Source of the DNA: Maribacter sp. PR1
GTDB taxonomy: Bacteria; Bacteroidota; Bacteroidia; Flavobacteriales; Flavobacteriaceae
NCBI RefSeq assembly: GCF_028464145.1
Contig: NZ_JAQPCG010000004.1
Span: 1-64,000, forward strand
Direction: 5' to 3'
DNA length: 64,000 nucleotides
Positions within the stretch are counted from its first letter, which is position 1. Every line of letters starts with the position of its first letter. Below the pieces are notes generated by a model. That model did not search any database and had not been told where the DNA came from. It worked only from the letters and a program-made list of their open reading frames with translations. Position numbers and translations under genes: made by a program. Shown piece by piece: positions 10,150-19,613 of the stretch.

Positions 10150-10478
10150 TGCAAGTAGAGCTACCCGAAAAACGATATTATGGAATTGGCGAAGTTGCTC
10201 GTGCCTTTGATGTAAATACTTCGTTAATACGTTTTTGGGAAAAGGAGTTTGATGTGCTACAGCCCAAGAAGAATGCAAAAGGAAATAGAAAGTTTACTCC
10301 TCAGGACATCAAAAACCTGCAATTGATCTATCACTTGGTCAAAGAACGAGGTTTTACATTAGATGGCGCCAAAATACACTTGAAAGAAGAAAAGCAAAAA
10401 ACGCTCTCCAATTTTGAAATCATTCAAAAACTGGAGCGGGTGAAAGCGGAGCTTATCAAAATAAAGAATCAACTATAA
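10149..10478 (+). CDS. MerR-type transcription regulator
   Basis: 109 aa. The N-terminal half is a MerR winged helix-turn-helix (YYGIGEVARAFDVNTSLIRFWEKEFDVLQPKKNAKGNRKFT), followed by a helix for dimerisation (LIYHLVKERGFTLDGAKIHLKEEK). No C-terminal ligand-binding domain and no cysteines for metal sensing are present. This short type is widespread in Bacteroidota beside a LytM peptidase and lemA. The regulated genes are unknown; autoregulation of this operon is possible. Confidence 0.88.
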   Translation: MQVELPEKRYYGIGEVARAFDVNTSLIRFWEKEFDVLQPKKNAKGNRKFTPQDIKNLQLIYHLVKERGFTLDGAKIHLKEEKQKTLSNFEIIQKLERVKAELIKIKNQL

Positions 10479-10493
10479 ACAAAACACACGACC

Positions 10494-11093
10494 ATGAAAA
10501 AAGGAATCATTGCACTTATTGTACTCGGGGTAATTGCCCTAGGTATTTACCAATGGGCCGTTAGTTTCAATAACACTGCCATAGCCCTAAAAGAAACCTC
10601 AACCAAAACTTGGGCCAATGTGGAGAGCTCATACCAAAGAAGAAATGACCTTATTGGCAACCTAGTTAAAACGGTACAAGGAGCAGCGGATTTTGAGCGT
10701 GGAACACTAACGGACGTTATTGAGGCAAGAGCAAAAGCAACTTCGGTAAATATTGACCCAACAAATATAACACCTGAACAACTGGCTCAGTTCAATCAGG
10801 CTCAAAGTGGGCTAAGCAGTGCCTTAAGTCGATTGTTGGTTACCGTGGAACGCTATCCCGATTTAAAAGCGAACCAAAACTTTTTGGAACTACAGTCTCA
10901 ACTGGAAGGGACGGAAAATAGAATCAACGTAGCTAGAGACCGCTTCAACGCCACTGTAGAACCCTATAACCTTCACATAAAGAAATTCCCTAACTCTATT
11001 TTGGCAGGAATTTTCAATTTTGATGAACTTGCTTATTTCCAATCCGAAGCTGGTTCCGAGCAGGCCCCTGATGTAAATTTTGAATTTGATTAG
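10494..11093 (+). CDS. lemA: LemA family protein
   Basis: 199 aa, usual length. An N-terminal membrane segment (KKGIIALIVLGVIALGIYQW) is followed by the helical LemA core: WANVESSYQRRNDLIGNLVKTVQGAADFE near residue 40, then RLLVTVERYPDLKANQNFLELQSQLEGTENRI and FNATVEPYNLHIKKFPNSI. LemA proteins are membrane-bound with a mostly outside helical bundle. Their molecular role is not settled. The next two genes code TPM-domain proteins, the usual neighbours, spaced 5 bp and overlapping, so a common complex or pathway is likely. Confidence 0.95.
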   Translation: MKKGIIALIVLGVIALGIYQWAVSFNNTAIALKETSTKTWANVESSYQRRNDLIGNLVKTVQGAADFERGTLTDVIEARAKATSVNIDPTNITPEQLAQFNQAQSGLSSALSRLLVTVERYPDLKANQNFLELQSQLEGTENRINVARDRFNATVEPYNLHIKKFPNSILAGIFNFDELAYFQSEAGSEQAPDVNFEFD

Positions 11094-11098
11094 TACCC

Positions 11099-11536
11099 AT
11101 GTCCAGAGTAGAGGATTTTTTGACCCAGCCCGAAGAACAGGAAATAGTCGAGGCCATTCTGGAAGCCGAAAAAAATACTTCTGGGGAAATCCGTGTACAT
11201 ATTGAAGCTCATACGAGGTCTAACCATTACGAACGTGCCAAGGAAGTATTCCGTTTATTAAAGATGGATAATACAAAGGATGCAAATGGAGTTTTGATCT
11301 ATGTCGCGGTCAATGACAAGAAATTTGTTATTTGCGGGGACAAAGGAATCGATAAAGTAGTTCCAAATGGTTTTTGGGACTCCACGAAAACCACCATTGA
11401 AAATCATTTTAAAAAAGGACATTTTAAGGAAGGCTTAATTGCCGGAATTTCAGAAGCCGGAAAGGAATTACAAGACCATTTTCCCTGGCAACCTAATGAC
11501 AGAAACGAGCTTAGCAATGAGATATCTAAAGGCTAG
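11099..11536 (+). CDS. TPM-domain protein, soluble form
   Basis: 145 aa with a TPM fold (EKNTSGEIRVHIEAHTRS... KDANGVLIYVAVNDKKFVICGDKGIDKVVPNGFWDSTKTTIENHFKKGHFKEGLIAGI). It lacks both a signal peptide and a membrane segment, unlike the next gene. TPM domains occur in proteins linked to photosystem repair in plants and in membrane proteins of bacteria; acid phosphatase activity is reported for the plant form, and the bacterial role is open. The gene overlaps the next one by 20 bp. Confidence 0.88.
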   Translation: MSRVEDFLTQPEEQEIVEAILEAEKNTSGEIRVHIEAHTRSNHYERAKEVFRLLKMDNTKDANGVLIYVAVNDKKFVICGDKGIDKVVPNGFWDSTKTTIENHFKKGHFKEGLIAGISEAGKELQDHFPWQPNDRNELSNEISKG

Positions 11537-12299
11537 CCTTAGTTTTTTATTCTTTTTTAGTTTTCTTCACGTCTGGAGTCAGTTTGAGATACCTCCAAAA
11601 CCTGATGTAGAAACCAGTGTATACGATTATATAAATCTACTGCCAGCCGGGCAAAAGAGTTCCCTTGAACAAAAATTAATCCGATATTCGGACAGTACCT
11701 CTACCCAAATCGTAATGGCCATAATAGCCAGTACTGAGGGAGAAAACATTAACTATTTGGGTGCCCAATGGGGGCAAAAATGGGGAATAGGGCAAAGCGG
11801 AAAAGACAATGGTGTATTAGTTATCCTTGCCAGAGATGATCGGAAAATTGCCATCAATACGGGCTATGGAGTAGAGGGTTTCTTGACCGATGCCATGTCT
11901 CGCCGAATTATTCAAAATATTATAATTCCTGAATTTAAAAAAGGAGATTATTATAGCGGTCTTGATCTGGGGGCAGATGCTATTTTTCAAGTACTTAATG
12001 GAGAATTTACAGAAGACCGAAATATTAATGAAAATGACGCCCCTCCTTTCTCTTCATTTTTACCCTTTATTATTTTCTTTGTGATTCTATTCATTTTATG
12101 GAGTCGCAAAGGTGGGAATAATGGTCGCGGAGGTAGACGCCGGGGCTTAAGTCTATGGGATGTTATTATTTTAAGCAATATGGGACGTAGTGGTTCCTCT
12201 GGTGGCGGATTCGGCGGAGGTAGTTTTGGTGGTGGTGGTTTTAGTGGTGGATTCGGCGGCGGCGGATTCGGTGGTGGTGGAGCCTCAGGAGGTTGGTAA
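11517..12299 (+). CDS. TPM-domain membrane protein with Gly-rich tail (YgcG type)
   Basis: 260 aa from the ATG at 11517, which gives a clean signal peptide (MRYLKASLSFLFFFSFLHVWSQ); an earlier ATG at 11439 would extend 78 bases further into the previous gene. The TPM domain covers about residues 30-165 (VYDYINLLPAGQKSSLEQKLIRYSDSTSTQIVMAII ... NGVLVILARDDRKIAINTGYGVEGFLTDA). A membrane segment follows (FLPFIIFFVILFILW) and then a tail made almost only of glycine, serine and phenylalanine. This layout is standard for the YgcG-like family encoded next to lemA. The tail probably lies in the cytoplasm; its function is unknown. Confidence 0.92.
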   Translation: MRYLKASLSFLFFFSFLHVWSQFEIPPKPDVETSVYDYINLLPAGQKSSLEQKLIRYSDSTSTQIVMAIIASTEGENINYLGAQWGQKWGIGQSGKDNGVLVILARDDRKIAINTGYGVEGFLTDAMSRRIIQNIIIPEFKKGDYYSGLDLGADAIFQVLNGEFTEDRNINENDAPPFSSFLPFIIFFVILFILWSRKGGNNGRGGRRRGLSLWDVIILSNMGRSGSSGGGFGGGSFGGGGFSGGFGGGGFGGGGASGGW

Positions 12300-12359
12300 A
12301 TAATCAAATTCCAAAGCAACCATAAGCCCTATAATCCATCTTTCCTTAAAATTCCAATT

Positions 12360-12818
12360 ATGAAAAAGTACTTCGTACTACTTTTTGCCTTGGGTCTATC
12401 ATTAGGATGTGAAGAAAATAAAATCGATTGTAGCTTGGTTCTTTGTGAAGGCCCACCCGTCTTTCTTTTTGAGGTTATGAACAATGATAAAAATGTTATC
12501 GAAAATGGTACATATTCCATTGATGATATAACTATTGACGGAACGAATGCCAATATTTTTATTTTAGTAATACAGACTTGGGAAACGGCCTCGGGCGAAA
12601 AAACGGGAGTTGTACTTGACAATAACAGTTGGGAACCAAAAGTTTATAAAATCAACTTAAACCTAGCTTCAGATTTTAAAATTCCCATAGAAATAGATAT
12701 GGGCTTAAGCGAAGCCGAAAGTTGTTGTGGAGGTATTCCCCGAGTAAATGGTATTGTAATCGACGGAGAGCGTCAACCGTTGAATAATGGAATTTTTTTT
12801 ACTATCGACATAGAGTAA
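12360..12818 (+). CDS. Small lipoprotein of unknown function
   Basis: 152 aa with a lipoprotein signal (MKKYFVLLFALGLSLGC, lipobox LSLGC). The mature part carries cysteines in EENKIDCSLVLCEG and ESCCGGIPRVNG, which could form disulfides or bind metal. No family is recognised. It stands 60 bp behind the TPM operon and may be transcribed with it; der is convergent on the other side. Confidence 0.8.
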   Translation: MKKYFVLLFALGLSLGCEENKIDCSLVLCEGPPVFLFEVMNNDKNVIENGTYSIDDITIDGTNANIFILVIQTWETASGEKTGVVLDNNSWEPKVYKINLNLASDFKIPIEIDMGLSEAESCCGGIPRVNGIVIDGERQPLNNGIFFTIDIE

Positions 12819-12850
12819 TCTCGGCCTATTGTCAACAATTACTAATAAAC

Positions 12851-14155
12851 TTATTTCTTCCTCATAAAAACTGTCATAGGAACTCCGGTAAAATCAAATT
12901 CCTCCCTAATTTTATTCTCAAGGTATCTTTTATAAGGGTCACGAACATATTGAGGCAAATTGCAGAAAAAAGCAAATTGTGGATATGGTGTCGGTAATTG
13001 CGTACAGAATTTAATCTTTACAAATTTTCCTTTGTAAGCCGGTGGAGGATAATTTTCAATAATTGGTAGCATAACGTCATTAAAATGCCTTGTCTTTATT
13101 TTTTTACTCCTGTTTTGATATACTTCCACGGCAGTTTCAATGGCCTTGTATATACGTTGCTTGGTCAAGACGGAAATAAAAAGGATGGGGACATCTGTAA
13201 ATGGTTCAATGGCCTTTTTGATTCGTTGGGTATACTGCTTCATGGTATTGGTCTCCTTATCCTCAACCAAATCCCATTTATTTACCAAAATAACAATACC
13301 CTTATTATTTCTTGCAGCCAGCCAAAAAATATTCTCTACCTGACCATCGAAGCCCCTAGTGGCATCAAATAATAGCAGACAAACATCGCAATGTTCAATT
13401 GCACGAACAGAGCGCATTACAGAGTAAAACTCGAGGTCTTCCTTAACCTTTGATTTTCTCCTTATACCAGCAGTATCGACGAGATTAAATTCAAACCCAA
13501 ATCGATTATATTTTGTATCAATACTATCCCTGGTAGTTCCAGCTATATCCGTAACAATATACCTTTCTTCACCAATCAAGGCATTAATAAAAGAGGATTT
13601 ACCGGCATTGGGCCTACCCACAACCGCAAATCTAGGAAGTTCACTTTCATCATTTTCTACCTCCGGTAGTTTTTCCACCAAGGCATCCAATAATTCTCCT
13701 GTACCACTACCGTTAATACTGGACAAAGTATAAAAATCCCCTAATCCAAGGGAGTAAAATTCAACAGCATCTTCTTCCCTCATGGCGTTATCCACCTTGT
13801 TCACGGCTAAAAAAACGGGTTTATTAACACGCCTAAGAAGTTTGGCGACATCCTCATCCATTCCGGTTACCCCAGTTTCTACATCGACCATAAAAATAAT
13901 GGCGTCCGCTTCCAGAATGGCCAATTCAACTTGTTTATCTATTTCTTGTTCAAAAATATCGTCACTACCCAAAACGTACCCTCCGGTATCGATAAGGGAA
14001 AATTCTTTACCGTTCCAGTCGCTCTTCCCATAATGTCGGTCACGAGTGACTCCGCTAGTAGCATCGACAATAGCCTCTCTTCGCTGAATCAAACGGTTAA
14101 AAAAAGTAGATTTTCCTACGTTAGGTCTTCCCACAATAGCAACAATAGCTCCCAT
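12851..14155 (-). CDS. der: Ribosome biogenesis GTPase Der (EngA)
   Basis: 434 aa, full length. Two GTPase domains in tandem: GRPNVGKST near residue 8 with DTGG, NKVD; then GRPNAGKSS near 181 with DTAG and NKWD. The C-terminal KH-like domain follows ([30 protein letters not shown]). Der acts in maturation of the 50S ribosomal subunit in the cytoplasm. A good promoter lies just in front (14173-14199). Confidence 0.98.
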   Translation of the reverse strand: MGAIVAIVGRPNVGKSTFFNRLIQRREAIVDATSGVTRDRHYGKSDWNGKEFSLIDTGGYVLGSDDIFEQEIDKQVELAILEADAIIFMVDVETGVTGMDEDVAKLLRRVNKPVFLAVNKVDNAMREEDAVEFYSLGLGDFYTLSSINGSGTGELLDALVEKLPEVENDESELPRFAVVGRPNAGKSSFINALIGEERYIVTDIAGTTRDSIDTKYNRFGFEFNLVDTAGIRRKSKVKEDLEFYSVMRSVRAIEHCDVCLLLFDATRGFDGQVENIFWLAARNNKGIVILVNKWDLVEDKETNTMKQYTQRIKKAIEPFTDVPILFISVLTKQRIYKAIETAVEVYQNRSKKIKTRHFNDVMLPIIENYPPPAYKGKFVKIKFCTQLPTPYPQFAFFCNLPQYVRDPYKRYLENKIREEFDFTGVPMTVFMRKK

Positions 14156-14172
14156 AACTTTATGTTAGGGTA

Positions 14173-14199
14173 CAAAGGTAGTTTTTAAGAATTAATCAA
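14173..14199 (-). promoter_or_regulatory. Promoter of der
   Basis: On the minus strand TTG (14197-14199), 16-bp spacer, TACCTTTG (14173-14180) matching TAnnTTTG. It ends 18 bp before the start codon of der. Confidence 0.6.
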
Positions 14200-14278
14200 T
14201 AATAAAAATTGAAGATATATTGAATTAATAGCTGCAGCCTAATCGAAGTATGAAAAAGAAAAATAATCAAGTAAAAAA

Positions 14279-15175
14279 TTAATCAGAATTTTTACTTAAG
14301 CTAAGTTCCAGAAATAAATTATTTCGATTGATTTTTCTTACAAATATAGCTGGACTTCCAATCCATAATTCGCCATCAGGCACGTTTTTAGTTACAAGAC
14401 TTCCAGCTCCAATCATTGAGTTTTGTCCTATGGACACACCCCCTAAGATTGTTGAATTAGAACCAATAGATGCACCTTTCTTTACCCATACATTTTGAAA
14501 TTCGGACGGATATTGTTTGGATCTTGGATATTTATCATTAGAGAAAGTGACATTTGGACCTATAAATACATCGTCTTCTATTCTTGATCCATCCCACAAA
14601 TAAACTCCACATTTAATAGTAACATTATTACCGATAACAACATCGTTTTCGATAAAAGTATGGCTATTAATATTACTATTTTCTCCTATTTTAGCATTTT
14701 CTAATATTACACTAAATTGCCAAACTTTCGTCGATTTACCAATTTTCTCAGTTTGAACATTTGCTAACGGATGTATCAAGGAATCCACCTCTTTGGTCTG
14801 ACCTATTTTTTCAGCTTTAACATAATTCGAATCAGTAGGTAAGACTTTTTTATTTTTTGAATAGGATTTTTCTACTTCGATCAATTCAATTGTAGTAAGA
14901 AAATTAAAATCAGGTATTATTTTTTTGACTCTTTCAATTAATTTTTTAACAATAAATACATCCTTGAATCCAATAATACCACCATAAATTTTATATTTTT
15001 CAACTAAAAATTGTAAATTTTTTACATTTCCCAATATTGGATAACCATTTACATAAGTACCCATTTTTTTAAATGGGTCAATAAAACCGATGACCTTGTA
15101 TTTTCCTTCTTTTTCAATACAATCTAATACGGCAATACTATGTCCAGAAGCTCCAAATATGACTATATTTTGCAT
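14279..15175 (-). CDS. Fused sugar-nucleotide-binding / left-handed beta-helix acyltransferase
   Basis: 298 aa from the ATG at 15173-15175 ([21 protein letters not shown]). The longer TTG start at 15211 lies inside the promoter -7 element and cannot be used. The N-terminal 100 residues match the PglD-type Rossmann-like domain (FGASGH, IGFIDPF). After a linker of about 40 residues comes a separate hexapeptide-repeat domain of WbpD/FdtC type ([23 protein letters not shown] ... [26 protein letters not shown] ... [26 protein letters not shown]). Such enzymes N- or O-acylate amino sugars for surface glycans. The gene is more A+T-rich than der and era on its sides and has no sugar-gene neighbours, so transfer is likely. 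Substrate unknown. Confidence 0.82.
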   Translation of the reverse strand: MQNIVIFGASGHSIAVLDCIEKEGKYKVIGFIDPFKKMGTYVNGYPILGNVKNLQFLVEKYKIYGGIIGFKDVFIVKKLIERVKKIIPDFNFLTTIELIEVEKSYSKNKKVLPTDSNYVKAEKIGQTKEVDSLIHPLANVQTEKIGKSTKVWQFSVILENAKIGENSNINSHTFIENDVVIGNNVTIKCGVYLWDGSRIEDDVFIGPNVTFSNDKYPRSKQYPSEFQNVWVKKGASIGSNSTILGGVSIGQNSMIGAGSLVTKNVPDGELWIGSPAIFVRKINRNNLFLELSLSKNSD

Positions 15176-15208
15176 TTCATCGAATTTTTTAAACACTTTG
15201 TCGATAAT

Positions 15209-15238
15209 CAAAGATAGCCAAAGTTCAATATCATCAAA
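15209..15238 (-). promoter_or_regulatory. Promoter of the acyltransferase gene; decides its start
   Basis: On the minus strand TTTG (15235-15238), 18-bp spacer, TATCTTTG (15209-15216): full match to the Bacteroidota consensus. Transcription would begin near 15203, downstream of the TTG at 15211, so translation must begin at 15175. Confidence 0.75.
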
Positions 15239-15371
15239 GAATTAAGGTCATTTTTTCGATAAAAATTTTAACCCATATACACGAAATTTCATTATCTTAA
15301 TATATGATTCTTCTCTAAATACCTCAGCAACAAAACAAAGGAAGAAATTAGCGCTAAAAATAATTTAGATA

Positions 15372-16256
15372 TTAGTTATTGTAGCCAAATCGTTTTAACT
15401 GTCGACTGTCGTTTCTCCAGTTCTTATTTACTTTTACGAAGATTTCAATATGGACTTGTTTATCGAAGAATTTTTCCAAGTCCTTTCGAGCTTCTACCCC
15501 GACTTTTTTCAAGGCACTACCCTTGTGCCCAATGATTATACCCTTTTGGGTTTCACGTTCCACCATGATTATAGAACGGATTCTTATAATCTCTTCATCC
15601 TCAAGAAATTCTTCGGTCTCTACTTCAACCGCATATGGAATTTCCTTCTTGTAATATAATAGTATTTTTTCCCGGATAGTTTCATTTACAAAAAACCGTT
15701 CCGGTTTATCGGTCAACTGATCTTTAGGGTAATAAGGTGGTGATTCCGGTAACAATTCTAAAATACGTTCAAAAACTCCTTGAACATTGAAATTTTGAAG
15801 TGCAGATACAGGGTGTATTTCTACAGAAGGAAGTTGTTTTTGCCAGTACTGCACCTGTTCTTCCAACAATTCTTGGCTCGCTCTGTCAACCTTGTTTAAA
15901 AGTAAAAGCACAGGAATTTTTGAATTCTTTATTTTATCAAAAAACCGTTCATCCTTTAAAGCCTTCTCCCCAATTTCCACCATATAGAGAAGTACATCTG
16001 CATCTTCAAAGGCCGACTTTACAAAATCCATCATGGATGATTGTAAATCATATGCGGGTTTTATGATACCGGGGGTATCCGATAAAATAACTTGAAAGTC
16101 ATCACCGTTGACAATTCCTAAAATACGATGTCTTGTAGTTTGTGCCTTAGAGGTAATTATAGATAATTTTTCACCAACAAATGCATTCATCAAGGTTGAC
16201 TTACCCACGTTTGGATTCCCAATTATATTTACAAAACCAGCTTTATGATTTTTCAT
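15372..16256 (-). CDS. era: GTPase Era
   Basis: 294 aa, full length. GTPase domain: GNPNVGKST near residue 12, SDTPGI near 59, NKVD near 121. The C-terminal KH RNA-binding domain has the typical GHKGSALKKVGVEARKDLEKFF. Era binds 16S rRNA and helps 30S subunit assembly. Its start codon overlaps the end of the downstream-oriented symporter gene by 14 bp, so both are probably in one transcript. Confidence 0.98.
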   Translation of the reverse strand: MKNHKAGFVNIIGNPNVGKSTLMNAFVGEKLSIITSKAQTTRHRILGIVNGDDFQVILSDTPGIIKPAYDLQSSMMDFVKSAFEDADVLLYMVEIGEKALKDERFFDKIKNSKIPVLLLLNKVDRASQELLEEQVQYWQKQLPSVEIHPVSALQNFNVQGVFERILELLPESPPYYPKDQLTDKPERFFVNETIREKILLYYKKEIPYAVEVETEEFLEDEEIIRIRSIIMVERETQKGIIIGHKGSALKKVGVEARKDLEKFFDKQVHIEIFVKVNKNWRNDSRQLKRFGYNN

Positions 16257-17607
16257 TCTTTAATTTTTCAAAATAAATTTTAGCTGCAGCGTTTACCTTT
16301 GGCGCCAGTAAAAGTACGGCAATCATGTTGGGTATTACCATCAAGGCATAGGACAAATCAATTAAATTCTTTACAAGCTCTAAAGAAGCAACGGCTGCAA
16401 AAACAATCATTACTACAAAATAGACATTGTACCATCTCCCAATTCTGGCATTTGTCAAAAATGATAGACATTTAACCCCATAATAGGAATAGGTGAATAA
16501 GGTGGATAGTGCAAAAGCGGAGACTATAACCATCAAAAGTTCATCACCAAAACCAAACAAGGTCTTTTGAAATGCATTTAAGGTCATAACGATACCGCTT
16601 CCCTCCTCAAGATAAGCACCGCTAAGAATAATGACCACAGCAGTAAAGGTACATACTAGAATGGTATCAATAAAGGGTCCAAGCATGGCAACCAAACCCT
16701 CCCTTATGGGCTCATCGTTTTTTGACTGACCGTGATACATAGGTGCACTTCCCAGTCCAGCCTCATTTGAAAACATAGCTCTTCGAACTCCTATAATAAC
16801 CAAGCCCCAAAATCCTCCAGTAACAAGTGTTTTAAAATTCCAAGCTTCCGTAATAATCATCTTTAATGAAGGTAGAACTTGGGACGCATTCATGACCATG
16901 ACGATTATAACCGCAACCAAGTAAACCATAACCATGAAGGGAACAATCGCTGTTGCAACCTTGGCAATCTTTGCCAGACCACCGAAAATTACAAAAGAAC
17001 TAACAATAGCTAACACAAAACCGATGGTTAATTTCCAGTTAAAATCACTCATTTCCATTATAGTTTCCGATGGCTCTATAACACTCATAAAGGTTTCCGT
17101 GAATTGATTTGCGGTAAAGACTCCTAAAAATCCGAAAAGACCCGCCAAGGCAAAGAAAATGGCCAAAGGTTTATACTTTTTACCCAGCCCCTTTATTATG
17201 TAAAACATTGGGCCTCCCTGTAAATGACCTTCTGAATCCTCGCCACGGAACATAATGGATAAACTACAGGAATAAAATTTAATACACACGCCTATTAAAG
17301 CAGTCATCCAAATCCAAAAAACAACACCGGGACCTCCATCATGGATGGCTATCGCTACTCCAGAAATATTTCCAAGTCCAACAGTGGCCGCTACAGCTGC
17401 CGATAAAGCCTGTAAGGAACTCACATCACCTTTTGCGTTTTTGTCGTCATATTTTCCTCGAGTTACAGCTAATGCGTGCCCAAAAAACCGATAGGGCATT
17501 AATTTGGAGTAAAACATTAAGAACAATCCTCCTCCAATTAAGAGAATAAACATAGGCCATTCCGTTCCTGAAATTGCCTGGACCAAAAAATCATTCAATT
17601 GCTCCAT
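16243..17607 (-). CDS. Alanine/glycine:cation symporter (AGCS family)
   Basis: 454 aa with about ten membrane segments, the usual length. Family signatures are GGxxLMFYSKL, LSAAVAATVGLGNISGVAIAIHDGGPGVVFWIWMTALIG and RRAMFSNEAGLGSAPMYHGQSKNDEP. It takes up small neutral amino acids (alanine or glycine) with sodium across the inner membrane; the exact substrate is not readable. It is the first gene of a unit with era. Confidence 0.93.
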   Translation of the reverse strand: MEQLNDFLVQAISGTEWPMFILLIGGGLFLMFYSKLMPYRFFGHALAVTRGKYDDKNAKGDVSSLQALSAAVAATVGLGNISGVAIAIHDGGPGVVFWIWMTALIGVCIKFYSCSLSIMFRGEDSEGHLQGGPMFYIIKGLGKKYKPLAIFFALAGLFGFLGVFTANQFTETFMSVIEPSETIMEMSDFNWKLTIGFVLAIVSSFVIFGGLAKIAKVATAIVPFMVMVYLVAVIIVMVMNASQVLPSLKMIITEAWNFKTLVTGGFWGLVIIGVRRAMFSNEAGLGSAPMYHGQSKNDEPIREGLVAMLGPFIDTILVCTFTAVVIILSGAYLEEGSGIVMTLNAFQKTLFGFGDELLMVIVSAFALSTLFTYSYYGVKCLSFLTNARIGRWYNVYFVVMIVFAAVASLELVKNLIDLSYALMVIPNMIAVLLLAPKVNAAAKIYFEKLKNEKS

Positions 17608-17721
17608 ATATTCTAAAGTAGCTATTTAAAACGAAAATATCATTTTGAATATTAACAGAGGCCACGTAACGCAATTAATAATTTTCTTTTCTTAAGAATA
17701 TTAAAATCAAAGTGGTTCTTA

Positions 17722-17754
17722 TTTGGAAATTACATCAAAAGAATTGTATCTTTG
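17722..17754 (+). promoter_or_regulatory. Promoter of the initiator tRNA gene
   Basis: TTTG (17722-17725), 21-bp spacer, TATCTTTG (17747-17754). The tRNA 5' end follows 10 bp later. Confidence 0.7.
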
Positions 17755-17764
17755 TCGTCCATAT

Positions 17765-17837
<73 letters not shown>

Positions 17838-17843
17838 CTAGAC

Positions 17844-17886
17844 AACCCATTGATTAACAGCTTTTTAAAACTGTTGTCAATGGGTT
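17844..17886 (+). terminator. Terminator of the tRNA gene, overlapping the integrase start
   Basis: Long hairpin: AACCCATTGA (17844-17853) with TCAATGGGTT (17877-17886), inner AACAG/CTGTT, then a run of eight T after a C. It is the strongest simple terminator in the window. The candidate integrase starts at 17850 (TTG) and 17880 (ATG) lie inside it. Confidence 0.85.
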
Positions 17887-19160
17887 CTTTTTTTGATATA
17901 TTGCAAAGCGCATACGCTACCGCATACAAACACGGATTGGAAAGGAAAAAATATACGGAACCGAAAATATATCATGGCGGGGATAATTTCGACCTCTCCA
18001 AAAGGTGGTATGTCTACTACTCCTTCGCCAAACCCGACCTTTTAGACAAACTCGGAAATCCCGTGCTGGTTCGCCAGACACCGGTTACCATGAGTGTCAA
18101 TAAAAATTTTAAGACCAAAGCGGAAAGGTTATTGCATTTAGGAATCATCAAGGAGGTTTTGCTGGAAATGTTGAAAGAAGGATATTCTCCTTACAAGGAC
18201 AAGCTTAAGCTAAATTCAAAATCCTTGGAATATACGGCGGGAGCGGCACTGGATTATGCGTATGGCATAAAGCTCAGTGAACTTTCAGAAACTTCCGTCA
18301 AAGATTACAAAAGTCGATATGGCAGGTTTAAAACTTATTTGGATAAAAAAAATCTACTTGACAAAAGTATCCTCGGCATTACCAAACAGACCGTAAACGA
18401 TTATCTCCAAACTATTGTCAAAGCGTCAAGTGCAAGAAATAGAAACAATACACGTATTGTATTGAGTTCCCTATTTGGTGAACTTGAAAATAACGATGTC
18501 ATCCCAAGAAATTTTATCGAGAACATCAAGGTACTTAATACCAAATCGGTAAGCCATAGGACTTATTCCTTAGAAGTTTTGGAAGGTTTGTTTGCCTACA
18601 TGAAGAAAAACGACCCTATTCTGTTGCTTTTCATAAAGTTCGTTTCCTATAATTTTTTACGTCCAATTGAGGTATGCAGACTTAGGTTAAAGGATATTTT
18701 CCTTTCTCAAAAACTATTGCGTGTCCAGGCAAAGAACAAACCGGAGAAGACTAAAATCATACCTGATATCGTTCTTCGCGAAATTCAGGATTTCGACTTC
18801 TCTGTACAAAATCACTTTTTGTTTACTCCTACCGGCATTGGAGAATGGGAAGCCACAGAATCAAGTAGAAGGGATTATTTTACAAAACGGTTCTGGAAGC
18901 TCAAAAAGAAATATAACGAATATCTACTCAAAACTGGTAAAACCCTGCAATTGGGAAGTGAATATACCATCTATTCCTTTAGGCATACGTTTATCACGCT
19001 GCTTTTTAGGAAGCTTAGAAAAGAGTTTACGTATACCGAAACTTGTGATAAGTTAATGCTGATTACGGGCCATTCCACTCTAGATGCGCTTAAGGCTTAT
19101 TTGAAGGATATTGATGCAGAGCTTCCGGAAGACTATAGTGGTTTGTTATCTTTAATTTGA
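17880..19160 (+). CDS. Tyrosine recombinase (ICE integrase)
   Basis: 426 aa from the ATG at 17880. An N-terminal arm-binding part, a core-binding SAM-like domain (TSVKDYKSRYGRFKTYLDKK ... NRNNTRIVLSSLFGELENN), and the catalytic domain follow. Catalytic residues are R in RPIEVCRLR (coded near 18661), HxxR in YSFRHTF (18973), H in TGHST (19066) and Y in LKAYLKD (19097). It inserts and excises the element at the tRNA gene. The start is uncertain because the tRNA terminator covers both possible starts; the conserved part (KKYTEPKIYHG) begins near 17950. Reading through or an internal promoter must supply the mRNA. Confidence 0.93.
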   Translation: MGSFFDILQSAYATAYKHGLERKKYTEPKIYHGGDNFDLSKRWYVYYSFAKPDLLDKLGNPVLVRQTPVTMSVNKNFKTKAERLLHLGIIKEVLLEMLKEGYSPYKDKLKLNSKSLEYTAGAALDYAYGIKLSELSETSVKDYKSRYGRFKTYLDKKNLLDKSILGITKQTVNDYLQTIVKASSARNRNNTRIVLSSLFGELENNDVIPRNFIENIKVLNTKSVSHRTYSLEVLEGLFAYMKKNDPILLLFIKFVSYNFLRPIEVCRLRLKDIFLSQKLLRVQAKNKPEKTKIIPDIVLREIQDFDFSVQNHFLFTPTGIGEWEATESSRRDYFTKRFWKLKKKYNEYLLKTGKTLQLGSEYTIYSFRHTFITLLFRKLRKEFTYTETCDKLMLITGHSTLDALKAYLKDIDAELPEDYSGLLSLI

Positions 19161-19613
19161 GGCAAAAGATTGTAGAACAAGGTGATTTTCCAATCAGTAA
19201 ATGCTTCTTGCCTTGTCCAAAGTTTTTCATTGTTGTTATCATGAAAAACTTTTTCGCTTAGAACTGATCCACGGAGATGTTTTATTCAGTTCTCCCTGCA
19301 ATATTAAAGGAGAATTAGGATACCCTGATTATACATAATGTGAAAAATTCTTAAATCCCATTACCATAGAAGTGAATTAAACTCTTTAAAAAAAGCGGAT
19401 TTTGTAAGGAGTATCACTTTCGCAAAGTATATTTGAGCTAGTTTATCACAATTTTTCAATCATTGCCATAAGGCATAATGTAAAGAGTCCATTTAAACGC
19501 TTACAGGAGTAAACTATATCGGGTTTCCCTTGTCTACAAATACTTGGGTTTTAGAACACAAATTTCAACTAAATGGAAAAATAGAATTTATGTAAAATTC
19601 AAACATAACAATT
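19161..19613. other. Intergenic region behind the integrase
   Basis: No credible gene. It holds the integrase terminator (19219-19254) and otherwise A+T-rich DNA without a clear promoter match. A recombination directionality factor is not encoded here. Confidence 0.5.
19219..19254 (+). terminator. Terminator of the integrase gene
   Basis: Perfect 12-bp stem AAAGTTTTTCAT / ATGAAAAACTTT with a 10-nt loop and a T run, 59 bp behind the integrase stop. Confidence 0.7.

Noticed and set aside
11987-12319. Pro-rich open frame on the minus strand
   Set aside because: Antisense of the Gly-rich tail of the TPM protein.
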